A stretch of DNA of 64,000 nt, taken from positions 124,001 through 188,000 of the forward strand of contig NZ_RCVQ01000003.1 in NCBI RefSeq assembly GCF_016107285.1, given 5' to 3'. This document shows, in pieces, positions 9,845 to 18,713 of the stretch. Position numbers and translations under genes: made by a program. Origin of the DNA: Roseomonas sp. KE0001 (GTDB lineage Bacteria > Pseudomonadota > Alphaproteobacteria > Acetobacterales > Acetobacteraceae). The notes under the pieces were generated by a model. It did not search any database. It had not been told where the DNA came from and was given only the letters and a program-made list of their open reading frames with translations. How positions within the stretch are numbered: position 1 is the first letter of the stretch; the number at the start of each line of letters is the position of its first letter.

Positions 9845-10846
9845 TCAGTCGCCGAACAGCCTCCGCAGGTCGCCCACCGGCTGCCAGCGGGGCGACTGGT
9901 CCTTGTCCACCAGCACGGCCCGAACGCCCTCGGCGAAATCCGGGTGCTGCGTGATGGTCCGGGTCAGGATCAGCTCCTGCTCCAGGCAGGCCGGCAGGTC
10001 CTGGGCGGCGCCGCGCCGCAGCAGTTCGATGGTCACCGCCACGCTGGTCGGCGAGACGCGGCGCAGGGTGGCGAGCTGCTCGCGCGCCCAGTCGGTGCCC
10101 TCGGCCTCCAGCGCGGCCTCGATGGCGGCGCGGTCGCCGGCGCCGAAGCAGCGCTCGATGGCCGGGCGCAGCGCCGTGACGCGACCCGGCGGCGGCGCCT
10201 CGGCGAATTCGTCCACCACGCCGGCCTCGCCCTTCTCCAGCAGGGCCTGGCGCAGCGCCGGCAGCTTCGCGCGCGGCACGAAATGCGTCGCCAGCCCGGC
10301 CTCCACCGCCTCGGCGCCCTTCAGCCGCGCGCCGGTCAACGCGATCCACAGACCCATGCCCGGGCTGCCCGGCAGGCGCGGCAGGACATAGCTGGTGCCG
10401 ACGTCGGGGAAGAGGGCGATCGCCGTCTCCGGCATGGCCAGCAGGGCGTGCTCCGTCACCACCCGGTGGCTGCCATGCACCGAGACGCCGAGGCCGCCGC
10501 CCATGCAGATGCCGTCGATCAGGCTGATCCAGGGCTTGGGGAAGGTGGCGATGCCGCTGTTCACCGCGTATTCGCGCGAGAAGAAGGCCTCCACCGCCGC
10601 CGTGTCGCCGGCCAGCACGTCGCTCCGCACCTGCCGCACGTCGCCGCCGGCGCAGAAGGCCTTCTCACCCGCGCCCTCCAGCAGCACCAGCCGCACCGCC
10701 GGGTCCTCCCGCCAGGCGTCGATGGCCTCGGCGAAGCCGTCGATCATGGCGAGGTCGAGCGCGTTCAGCGCGCGCGGGCGGTTCATCGTCAGGTGGCCCA
10801 CGACGCCCTCGCGGCGGCGGATCAGGCTGGGCTCGGCTGTGCTCAT
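9845..10846 (-). CDS. 3-hydroxyisobutyryl-CoA hydrolase (enoyl-CoA hydratase/isomerase family)
   Basis: Crotonase-fold enzyme of 333 residues that would release 3-hydroxyisobutyrate from its CoA thioester in valine breakdown. Oxyanion-hole segments are AFCAGGDVRQ and CMGGGLGVS. The MPETAIALFPDVG block carries the Glu and Asp that distinguish HIBYL-CoA hydrolases from true hydratases, and the C-terminal half matches the HIBCH layout. GAGGAG lies eight bases before ATG 10846; an ATG at 10852 is too close to it. No other valine-pathway gene is adjacent, so it appears to stand alone. Confidence 0.9.
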   Translation of the reverse strand: MSTAEPSLIRRREGVVGHLTMNRPRALNALDLAMIDGFAEAIDAWREDPAVRLVLLEGAGEKAFCAGGDVRQVRSDVLAGDTAAVEAFFSREYAVNSGIATFPKPWISLIDGICMGGGLGVSVHGSHRVVTEHALLAMPETAIALFPDVGTSYVLPRLPGSPGMGLWIALTGARLKGAEAVEAGLATHFVPRAKLPALRQALLEKGEAGVVDEFAEAPPPGRVTALRPAIERCFGAGDRAAIEAALEAEGTDWAREQLATLRRVSPTSVAVTIELLRRGAAQDLPACLEQELILTRTITQHPDFAEGVRAVLVDKDQSPRWQPVGDLRRLFGD

Positions 10847-10961
10847 CGGCATGTCTCCTCGGCGGTTTCCTCGCCACAGCTTCGGGGCCGGGGCGGCAGT
10901 TGACAACCCGCCCCCCGCCCCGCGATGCAGGACGGGGAAGCCTGGTCGGGGGAATTGGGGA

Positions 10962-12056
10962 ATGGCGGAGGCGCTGGTTCGCTTCGAGGGCGTGCGCAAG
11001 GCCTATGGGCCGGCCGCCTCGGGCTATGCGGTGCGGCATCTGGACCTGGAGGTGGCGAAGGGCGAGCTGCTGACGCTGCTCGGCCCCTCCGGCTCCGGCA
11101 AGACCACCACGCTGATGATGCTGGCCGGCTTCGAGCTGCCCAGCGAGGGCCGCATCCTGCTGGAGGGGCGCGACATCGCCCGGCTGCCGCCGCACCGGCG
11201 CGGCATCGGCGTGGTGTTCCAGTCCTACGCGCTGTTCCCGCACATGTCGGTGGCGGAGAATGTCGCCTTCCCGCTCGAGGTGCGCGGCGTGCCGCGGCCG
11301 GAGCGGGCCGAGCGGGTGAAGCGCGCACTGGCCATGGTGCGGCTGGAGGGCTTCGGGGACCGCCGCCCGGCGCAGCTCTCGGGCGGCCAGCAGCAGCGCA
11401 TCGCGCTGGCCCGCGCCATGGTCTTCGAACCGCCCATCGTGCTGCTGGACGAGCCGCTGGGCGCGCTCGACAAGGCGCTGCGCGAGGAGATGCAGTACGA
11501 GATCCGCGGCATCCACCAGCGGCTCGGCGTCACCATGATGTATGTCACGCACGACCAGCAGGAGGCGCTGACGCTGTCGGACCGCATCGCCGTCTTCGAG
11601 GGCGGCGAGATCCGCCAGCTGGCCAGCCCGCGCCGCATCTACGAGGAGCCGGCCAATGCCTTCGTCGCCGGCTTCGTCGGCGAGAACAACCGCCTGCCCG
11701 GCCGTGTGCTGGCGCGGCAGGAGGGCGCCGTGCGGGTGGCGCTGGATTGCGGCGCCGAGGTGCTGGCGCGGCCGGTGGACTGCGAGGCGCCCGGCAGCCG
11801 CTGCGTCGTCGCGGTGCGGCCGGAGCGGGTGGCGGTGGCGCCGGTGGACGCCGAGGATCTGGGCGGGGATGCCCTGCCGGCGCGGCTGCTGGAGGCGATC
11901 TTCCAGGGCGACCATGTCCGGCTGCGCCTCTCGCTGGGCAGCGGCGGCGGGGAGATCCTGGCCAAGCGCGTCGTCGGCGGCGCCCGGCTGCCCGAGCCCG
12001 GGGAGACAGCGGCGGTGGCCTGGGACGCCGCACACGCCCACGCCTTCGCGGCCTGA
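10962..12056 (+). CDS. PotA-type ABC transporter ATP-binding protein
   Basis: Cytoplasmic ATPase of 364 residues from the spermidine/putrescine/ferric-type importer family. Walker A GPSGSGKTT is at residues 41-49, the Q-loop at VVFQSYALFPHMS, the signature LSGGQQQR, Walker B LLDEPLGALD and switch His in THDQQEAL. A TOBE domain fills the last 100 residues. No permease or receptor adjoins it. A PotD/PotB/PotC-like set lacking an ATPase lies at 18714-21747, and this protein is its likely partner (inference). The N-terminus MAEALVRFEG starts at the only ATG that fits the family. Confidence 0.92.
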   Translation: MAEALVRFEGVRKAYGPAASGYAVRHLDLEVAKGELLTLLGPSGSGKTTTLMMLAGFELPSEGRILLEGRDIARLPPHRRGIGVVFQSYALFPHMSVAENVAFPLEVRGVPRPERAERVKRALAMVRLEGFGDRRPAQLSGGQQQRIALARAMVFEPPIVLLDEPLGALDKALREEMQYEIRGIHQRLGVTMMYVTHDQQEALTLSDRIAVFEGGEIRQLASPRRIYEEPANAFVAGFVGENNRLPGRVLARQEGAVRVALDCGAEVLARPVDCEAPGSRCVVAVRPERVAVAPVDAEDLGGDALPARLLEAIFQGDHVRLRLSLGSGGGEILAKRVVGGARLPEPGETAAVAWDAAHAHAFAA

Positions 12057-12193
12057 CCACGCCCCCCCACCCGGGGTCCTGGCCGGCTCCCTTCGGGCGC
12101 GGCGAAGGCTCGCTTCCGCGGAGTCGAATTGTGACGCGGTGATGCGCGCGCGATGGTCAGGGGGATATCCCCTGGCATGGAGGGCGCGGGATC

Positions 12194-13090
12194 ATGTTCG
12201 GATGGCTGATACTGGCTGCCCTGTCCTTGGCCCTGCCCCTGCCTCCGGCCCTGCCCCTGGCCCCGATCGGCGCGCCGCCCGCGCGCGCCGAGGATCGCGC
12301 CGGGAATAGGGGGCCGGAACCCCGCCTGTTGGCGGCCATGCCCGCCGCCCGGCCGGGCGAGCCGACGCTGACGCTGTTTCTCCCCGGCGGTCCGCACCGC
12401 GCGCCTTTTCCGCTGGTCGTGGCGGTTTCGGATTCGCTCGGTCCCGACGGCCGGGCGGACCGCATCACCGCCCTGCTGCTGGCGCGGGGCGTCGCGGTTC
12501 TCGATCTCGACCCCTTCATCGTCACCGATGGCCCCGGGCAGGCCCGGCGCCGCGACAGGGTGCCCGAGGCGGTCTCTCAGGCGGCGGACCTCGCCGCCCA
12601 GCACCCCGCCATCGACCCGGACAGGGTCGCCCTGCTGGGGTTCGGGGCGGGGGGCCGCGCCGCCTGGCTGGCGCGGCCTGGATCGGACACCATCCCCCGC
12701 TTCGTCGCCCGGGCCATTCTCTATCCGGGCTGCCGGGACCTGGTGGCGCAGGGACAGGCCGGCGCACCGGCTGATGCCTCGGCGGGCCTGTTGCTGATGC
12801 ATGGAAGCCTGGACACGGAGAACGGCACCGAGGCCTGCGCGCGGCTGGTGCAGGGCCTGCCCGACCGGGGGCGGCTGCGGCATGTCAGCCTTCGTGGGGC
12901 GGGCTATGCCTGGGATCGTCCGGCGCCGCTGGGGGAGGGCGGCACGCTGCTGCCCGCGCCCGGCGGCGAGGGCCGTGTGCCGGCGGCGCCATGGACCTAC
13001 ATGGCGCAGTGCTCGGCGCGGATGGTGGCCGCCTGGCTGTCCGACGCGCTGGGTGCGCGTGGCGCGGTGGCCGCCGCCGCATGTCCCTGA
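12194..13090 (+). CDS. Dienelactone-hydrolase-like protein without a visible catalytic Ser and His
   Basis: A secreted alpha/beta-hydrolase-like protein of 298 residues with an N-terminal signal-like segment (residues 1-32, ending PPARAED). The fold is visible: FPLVVAVSD, VAVLDLDPF, RVALLGFGAGG and LLLMHGSLD. The nucleophile elbow, normally G-x-S/C-x-G, reads GFGAG with Gly151 in the Ser/Cys position. The expected His in the GAGHAFD-like loop is Tyr238 (GAGYAW), while Asp207 is kept. It therefore looks like a pseudoenzyme, or one with altered chemistry. Its stop overlaps the start of the next hydrolase gene by ten bases, so the two are probably translationally coupled. Confidence 0.7.
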   Translation: MFGWLILAALSLALPLPPALPLAPIGAPPARAEDRAGNRGPEPRLLAAMPAARPGEPTLTLFLPGGPHRAPFPLVVAVSDSLGPDGRADRITALLLARGVAVLDLDPFIVTDGPGQARRRDRVPEAVSQAADLAAQHPAIDPDRVALLGFGAGGRAAWLARPGSDTIPRFVARAILYPGCRDLVAQGQAGAPADASAGLLLMHGSLDTENGTEACARLVQGLPDRGRLRHVSLRGAGYAWDRPAPLGEGGTLLPAPGGEGRVPAAPWTYMAQCSARMVAAWLSDALGARGAVAAAACP

Positions 13091-14029
13091 ACGCGCATGA
13101 CCGGCCCGGGGCGCAGGCGGCGGCGCTGCGGCCGGAGCCTGCCGAATTCGCCTGCGAGGACGGGGTCGGGCTGCGCGGGCATCTTTGGCGCGCCGCCGGC
13201 GCCGGAGAGGGCGGCGCCATCCTCGTCAACGCGGCGACCGGCGTCCTGGCCCGCTACTATCACCGCTACGCCCGGTTCCTGGCCGGGCACGGCTTCGATG
13301 TCCTGACCTATGACTATCGTGGCATCGGCCTGTCGCGGCCGGAGCGCCTGAAGGGCTGCGGCTACCGCTGGCGCGACTGGGGGATGCAGGATTTCGCCGC
13401 CGCCCTGCGCTTCCTGCACGAGGCGACCGGCTGCCCCCGCCCGATGGTGGTGGGCCACAGCATCGGTGGCTTCCTGCCGGGCCTCGCCCCGAATGCGGCG
13501 ATGATCGGCCGCATGCTGACGGGTGGGGGCGCAGTATGCCTGGTGGGGCGATTACGCGCCGGAGCGCCGCCTGCGGCTTCTGCTCAAATGGCACGTCGCC
13601 ATGCCCGTCGCGACGGCGCTCTGCGGCTACTTCCCCGGCCGCCGCCTCGGGTGGCTGGAGGACCTGCCGGCCGGCGTGGCGCAGGAGTGGAGCTTCCGCG
13701 GCCCCTGCTTCACGCGGAGCCACCCGCGCGCGGAGCGCCGCGACATCCTGGCCCGCATGGCCGCTGTGCAGGCACCGATCCTCGCCATCGCCGTGACGGA
13801 TGACGAACTCGGCACGGTGCCGGCGGTGTGCCGCGCGCTCGGCTACTATACGGGCGCCGCCCGACGGCTGGCGGTGCTGGACCCCGCCGGCTACGGCCGG
13901 ACCGCCATCGGCCATTTCAGCCTTTTCCACGACCGGCATGCCGCCGACTTCTGGCCGGACACCCTGGCCTGGCTGCGCCACGGTGTCGATCCCTGGCCGG
14001 GTCGGACCATGGGCTTCCGGGCGCCCTGA
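13081..14029 (+). pseudogene. Alpha/beta hydrolase disrupted by a +1 frameshift
   Basis: The first part (from ATG 13081, MSLNAHDRPG) has the oxyanion region, TYDYRGIGLSRP, and the nucleophile elbow GHSIGG, and runs in frame to MIGRMLT. The protein then continues in the next frame as VGAQYAWWGDYAPERR and on to the C-terminal GHFSLFHDRH with the expected His. Removing one G from the run at 13521-13529 restores a single protein of about 315 residues. The lesion is in a G-rich tract, so a sequencing or assembly error is as likely as a real mutation. Its start lies inside the 3' end of the preceding hydrolase gene. Confidence 0.75.
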
Positions 14030-14073
14030 GGCGCGACCGCGCGCGACGGGGCGTCGGGCGCGGCGCCGCCCCC

Positions 14074-15477
14074 TCAGCCCGCCAGCCCCTCCCGCCGCAG
14101 CTCCGCCGTCAGCCGCTCCACGGCGCGGCCGAAGCGCTCCAGCATCTCCTCCACCTCGGCGGCGGCGATGACCAGGGGCGGCGAGAAGGCGATGGAGTCG
14201 TTCATCAGCGCGCGCAGGATCAGCCCCTCCTCCTCGGCCATCCGCACCAGGCGCGGACCCACCTTCAGCGCGGGGTCGAAGCTGCGCTTCGCGGCCTTGT
14301 CGGCGGCGAATTCGACCGCCGCCACGAGGCCGACGCCGCGCACCTCGCCGACCAGCGGATGGCCGGCGAAGCGCTCGCGCAGGCCGCGCTGCATCAGCGC
14401 GCCCATCGTGGCGGCGTGCTCGATGAGGTTCTCCTCGTCATAGATGCGCAGCGTCTCCAGCGCGACCGCGGCGGCGACCGGGTGGCCGGAATAGGTGAAG
14501 CCATGGCCCCAGGTGCCGACCTGGTCGCTGCCCTCGGCCAGGGCCTCATAGACGCGCTCGTTCACCATCACCGCCGAGATCGGCAGGAAGGAGGCCGAGA
14601 GCGCCTTGGCGCAGGTCAGGATGTCCGGCCGCAGGCCGAAGCTCTGGCTGCCCCAGTAGCGCCCGGTGCGGCCGAAGCCGCAGATCACCTCATCGGCCAC
14701 CAGCAGCACGTCATGCTTGCGGAGCACCGCCTGGATCTTCTCGAAATAGGTCTCGGGCGGCACGATGCAGCCGCCCGCGCCCATCACCGGCTCGGCGAAG
14801 AAGGCGCCGACGGTCTCCGGCCCCTCCGCCTCGATCAGCGCGTCCAGCTCGGCGGCGAGGCGGCTCGCGAAATCGGCCTCGCTCTCGCCGGGCTCGGCGA
14901 AGTGGTAGTGGTGTGGCGTGCCGACATGCAGGAAGCCCGGCAGCGGCAGGCCGAACAGCCTGTGGTTGGCCGGCAGGCCGGTCAGGCTGGCGGCGGCGGC
15001 GGTGATGCCGTGATAGGCGCGCTGCCGGGCGATGATCTTGCGCTTCTGCGGCCGGCCCAGCACGGTGTTGACATACCAGACCATCTTGATCGCGGTGTCG
15101 TTCGCCTCCGAGCCGGAATTGGCGAAGAACACCTTGCTCATCGGCACCGGCGCGCGCGCCAGCAGCGCCTCGGCCAGTTCGATATCCGGCATGTTCGAGC
15201 GGCCGGTGAAGCTGTGATACCAGGGCAGCCTGCGCATCTGCTCGGTGGCGGCGCGCAGCAGGCGCTCGTTGGAGAAGCCGAGCGAGGCGCACCAGAGCCC
15301 GGCCACCGCCTCCAGATACTCCCGGCCGGACTCGTCACGGATGCGGATGCCCTCGCCGCCGGTGATGATCAGCGGGCCCTGCTCGCGATGCGCCTTGTGA
15401 TTGGTCATCGGGTGCAGCAGCGAGGCGATATCCCGCGCGGCCGCGGAATTGGCGCCATGGGTGTCGGGCGGGGTCAT
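14074..15477 (-). CDS. Class III (omega-amino) aminotransferase, PLP-dependent
   Basis: Cytosolic transaminase of 467 residues, similar throughout to putrescine/GABA-pyruvate aminotransferases of the SpuC type. PLP-binding features are NSGSEAND near residue 120, Asp262 in ADEVICGFGRTG, and Lys291 (CAKALSASF) as the Schiff-base lysine; GHGFTYSGHP completes the site. ATG 15477 has AGGAGA at good spacing; an upstream ATG at 15501 lacks one. It lies 95 bases after the TRAP transporter genes on the same strand, so a likely role is to deaminate the imported compound. The exact amino donor cannot be told from sequence. Confidence 0.88.
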   Translation of the reverse strand: MTPPDTHGANSAAARDIASLLHPMTNHKAHREQGPLIITGGEGIRIRDESGREYLEAVAGLWCASLGFSNERLLRAATEQMRRLPWYHSFTGRSNMPDIELAEALLARAPVPMSKVFFANSGSEANDTAIKMVWYVNTVLGRPQKRKIIARQRAYHGITAAAASLTGLPANHRLFGLPLPGFLHVGTPHHYHFAEPGESEADFASRLAAELDALIEAEGPETVGAFFAEPVMGAGGCIVPPETYFEKIQAVLRKHDVLLVADEVICGFGRTGRYWGSQSFGLRPDILTCAKALSASFLPISAVMVNERVYEALAEGSDQVGTWGHGFTYSGHPVAAAVALETLRIYDEENLIEHAATMGALMQRGLRERFAGHPLVGEVRGVGLVAAVEFAADKAAKRSFDPALKVGPRLVRMAEEEGLILRALMNDSIAFSPPLVIAAAEVEEMLERFGRAVERLTAELRREGLAG

Positions 15478-15572
15478 GCGGGGTCTCTCCTGCGCTTCCA
15501 CGGCAGGCTAGGCCAGTTCTTCCGCCCTGGCGACGGGGGGGCCATCCGCTCCCCCCCCGGTGGTTCAGTGGC

Positions 15573-16874
15573 TCAGCGGCTCAGCAGCACGTCCGGCAGC
15601 CAGGTGGCGATGGCGGGAAACACCGTCACCAGCGCCACGGCCAGCACCAGCATCAGGAAGAAGGGCAGGGTCGCCCAGGCCACCTCGGTCTGTTCCCGCC
15701 CCGTCATGCTTTGCATGACGAACAGATTGAAGCCGACCGGGGGGGTGATCTGCGCCATCTCGACCAGCAGGACGATGAAGATGCCGAACCAGACCAGGTC
15801 GAAGCCGGCATGCTGCACCATCGGCACCACAATGGTCGTGGTCAGCACGATCATCGAGACGCCGTCCAGCGCCATGCCGAGGATGATGTAGATGATGGTG
15901 AGCATGGCGATCAGGCCGTAGGGGCCGAGGTTCATCGCCGCGACGGCTTCCGCCAGGGCCGCCGGGATGCCGGTCAGGGCCATCGCCTTGGTCAGGTAGG
16001 CGGCGCCGGCGAGGATGAACATGATCATGCAGGAGACGCGCGTGGCACCGGTCAGGCTCACGATGAAGCTCTTCCAGGTCAGGCAGCGCGTCGCGGCGGC
16101 GAGCGCGAGCGCGCCGGCCACGCCGCAGGCCGCGGCTTCCGTCGCCGTCGCCCAGCCGGCGAACATCGAGCCGATCACGGCGAGGATCAGCAGGACGCAG
16201 GGGATCAGCTGGCTGGATTGCCGAAGCTTCTCGAGCAACGAGGTCGAGGGCTCGCGCGGCGGCTGCCGGGACGGATTGAGAAGCGCCCAGACGGCGATAT
16301 AGGCGGAGAACAGCCCCATCACCAGCAGGCCAGGCAGGAAGCCGGCGAGGAAGACCCGCACCACCGAGGTCTCGGCCGCCACGGCATAGACCACCATGAT
16401 GATGGAGGGCGGGATCATGATGCCCAGCGTGCCCGAGGTGGCGAGGCTGCCGATGGCAACGCGGTCGTCATAGCCGCGCCGGCGCAGCTCGGGCAGGGCG
16501 ATGCGGGAGACGGTGGCACAGGTCGCGGCGGAGGAGCCAGAGACGGCACCGAAGATCCCGCAGGCCAGCACGTTGACGTGCATCAGCCGGCCCGGAATCC
16601 GCCGTACCCAGGGCGAGAGCCCGCTGAACAGCTCCTCTGAGATGCGGGTGCGGAACAGGATCTCGCCCATCCAGACGAACATCGGCAGCGCCGCCAGCGT
16701 CCAGGAGCCGGTGGCCTCCCAGAAGGCGCTGGCGAGATAGGTGCCCGGCTGGGGATGGACGAAGGTGATGGCGACGAAACCGAGGGCGGCCAGCGCCATG
16801 CCGATCCAGAGCCCGCCGGCGAGCAGCAGGCCGAGCAGCAGCAGCAGCAGCCCGGAGAGTTGCAGAAGATCCAT
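15573..16874 (-). CDS. TRAP transporter large permease (DctM family)
   Basis: Inner-membrane protein of 433 residues, the normal size for the 12-TM DctM subunit that carries out sodium-coupled transport. It has the family segments GIFGAVSGSSAATCATV near residue 95 and MIPPSIIMVVYA near residue 145, and ends VTVFPAIATWLPDV. The open frame continues upstream, but conserved sequence begins at MDLLQLSGL (16874). It lies 13 bases after the small permease gene in a dctPQM operon. Confidence 0.94.
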   Translation of the reverse strand: MDLLQLSGLLLLLLGLLLAGGLWIGMALAALGFVAITFVHPQPGTYLASAFWEATGSWTLAALPMFVWMGEILFRTRISEELFSGLSPWVRRIPGRLMHVNVLACGIFGAVSGSSAATCATVSRIALPELRRRGYDDRVAIGSLATSGTLGIMIPPSIIMVVYAVAAETSVVRVFLAGFLPGLLVMGLFSAYIAVWALLNPSRQPPREPSTSLLEKLRQSSQLIPCVLLILAVIGSMFAGWATATEAAACGVAGALALAAATRCLTWKSFIVSLTGATRVSCMIMFILAGAAYLTKAMALTGIPAALAEAVAAMNLGPYGLIAMLTIIYIILGMALDGVSMIVLTTTIVVPMVQHAGFDLVWFGIFIVLLVEMAQITPPVGFNLFVMQSMTGREQTEVAWATLPFFLMLVLAVALVTVFPAIATWLPDVLLSR

Positions 16875-16887
16875 GGGAATGCCGCCT

Positions 16888-17418
16888 TCAGCTCGAGTAA
16901 TCGCCCTGCGCCATGCGGGCTTCCGCCTCGATGGCGTAGTTCGGCTTGCCGCCGCGCAACACGGTGAACAACTCATCGGCCACGGCGATCAGCAGGAGGG
17001 CGATGCCGATCGGCATGGAGAGCTTCGGCACCCAGAGCAGCACCGGAAGGGCACCCTGCGCGCGGTCCTCGATCTCGTAGGAGAAGAGGACGTCGTCGAT
17101 GGTCCAGTACAGCGCATAGGCGCAGCCGATCGCGGCGAGGCTCAGCGCCAGCAGCTCCGCCACCCGGCGCGGGCCCGGTGCGAGCGTATTGATCAGCAGG
17201 CCGACGCGGATCAGCTCGCCACGGCGGAAGGTGTGCGCCAGGGCGAAGAAGGTGGTGGCCACGCAGAGATAGGCACTGATGTCGTCGGCACCCGGGAACT
17301 GGATCGACAGTTCGCGCAGCACCACCTGCGTGATCATGATGAGGAAGATGCCCAGCAGGGAGGCGGCGGCAAGTGCCGCCGCCATCCGGTAGAGCGCATC
17401 GAGCGCCTGTCGCAGCAT
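16888..17418 (-). CDS. TRAP transporter small permease (DctQ family)
   Basis: Four-helix membrane subunit of 176 residues that pairs with DctM. Hydrophobic segments are at about residues 12-32, 50-68, 92-112 and 135-155, with the family sequence VVLRELSIQFPGADDISAY (broken here after Asp) in the first loop. It starts 10 bases after the receptor gene and is followed at once by the large permease. Confidence 0.92.
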   Translation of the reverse strand: MLRQALDALYRMAAALAAASLLGIFLIMITQVVLRELSIQFPGADDISAYLCVATTFFALAHTFRRGELIRVGLLINTLAPGPRRVAELLALSLAAIGCAYALYWTIDDVLFSYEIEDRAQGALPVLLWVPKLSMPIGIALLLIAVADELFTVLRGGKPNYAIEAEARMAQGDYSS

Positions 17419-17428
17419 CTCTGCCGCC

Positions 17429-18418
17429 TCAGCCGGCGCGATAGGCGGCGATCAGCTTCTGGCCGTCCTCGCCGGTGCGGGAGACCCATTCGTCGGTCAT
17501 GACGGCGCTGATCTTCTGCAGCCCCTCGATCAGCGCCGGCGTCGGCTGCTCGACCTTCAGGCCCCGCTTCTCCAGCGTGTCCTGCGCGATCTGCGTCGCC
17601 TCCTTCGACATCGCGAAGCCACGCTCCTCGGCGGCCGCGGCGGCGTCCTGGATCGCCTTCTGCTGCGCGGCCGGCAGGGCCTCGAAGGCGCGCCGGCCGA
17701 TAAAGACGTGGTTCTGCGTGTAGGTGAAGTTCACCGGCGTGAAGACGCGCGCGTAGTCCCAGGCCTGCGTGTCCACGCCGGTGGCGGCGCTGGTCACCTG
17801 GGCGTTGATGACGCCGGTGGCGAAGGCCTGCGCCACCTCCGCCGACTGCACCAGGGTCGGCGTCGCCTGCAGCAGGGCCGCGAAGCGGTTCGTCATCGCG
17901 TTGAAGGCGCGGAAGCGGCTGCCCTTCAGCGCATCCAGGCTCGGCAGCGACTGGTTGCTGTAGAAGCCGCCCGGCGGCCAGGGCACGGCGTAGAGCGGCA
18001 CCAGGCCGCTGCGCCTGAAGCGCGCCTCGATATAGGGGCGCGCCAGGTTGCGCAGCTTGCGCGCCGCCTCGAAGCTCGGCGCCAGCAGCGGAATGCCGTC
18101 CACCTCGAAGAAGGGGTCCTCGTTGCCATAGGCGGAGATCAGGATCTCGCCGAGCTGCACCTGACCCTGCTGCACGCCACGCTTGATCTGTGGCATGGGC
18201 AGCAGCGACCCGTTGGTGTGCAACTGGACCTGCAACGCGCCGCCGGTGGCCTTCTGCACCTCCTCCACGAACTGGCGGATGTTGCGGGTGTGGAAGTTGG
18301 TGTCCGGGTAGGCCGTGGCGAACTGCCATTTGGCCTGGGCGGACGCCCCGCGCGGGGCCAGGCCGGCCATCGCGGCGCCGGTGGCGGCCAGCAGGAGGCT
18401 GCGGCGCGTGGTCGTCAT
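17429..18418 (-). CDS. TRAP transporter substrate-binding protein (DctP family)
   Basis: Periplasmic receptor of 329 residues. A Tat-type signal TTRRSLLLAATGAA occupies the first 30 residues. The mature part has the DctP hallmark with conserved Arg in the RRSGLVPLY and GSRFRAFNAMT segments and the helix QKAIQDAAAAAEERG near residue 245. GGAG lies nine bases before ATG 18418. First gene of an operon running dctP, dctQ, dctM, aminotransferase. DctP proteins bind carboxylates, amino acids or taurine-like acids; the aminotransferase downstream favours an amino compound. Confidence 0.92.
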   Translation of the reverse strand: MTTTRRSLLLAATGAAMAGLAPRGASAQAKWQFATAYPDTNFHTRNIRQFVEEVQKATGGALQVQLHTNGSLLPMPQIKRGVQQGQVQLGEILISAYGNEDPFFEVDGIPLLAPSFEAARKLRNLARPYIEARFRRSGLVPLYAVPWPPGGFYSNQSLPSLDALKGSRFRAFNAMTNRFAALLQATPTLVQSAEVAQAFATGVINAQVTSAATGVDTQAWDYARVFTPVNFTYTQNHVFIGRRAFEALPAAQQKAIQDAAAAAEERGFAMSKEATQIAQDTLEKRGLKVEQPTPALIEGLQKISAVMTDEWVSRTGEDGQKLIAAYRAG

Positions 18419-18713
18419 GCTGTGGTCTCCCGTGGTCATTGGGCCAGGATGCGGCGGGAAACTATCCGACCGCCGGCGCGCGGCAGGCAAGGGGCGATGC
18501 GGCGGTATTCCACCGCCGCCAGGCCGGCGGCGCCCACCGAAGCGCCATTTCCGGGAGGGATTGCCCGCCCGGCGGCCAGCCGGCGCGGCGGGACGGGCAG
18601 CGCCGGGAGCCTGCCGCTCCGCACCCTCTCAACAGGGCCGGCGATCTGCTCTAGGCTCGACTCCGGGCAGGCCGGCGCCGCGCCGGCCGCCCCCATCAGG
18701 AAGGGTCCAAAGA

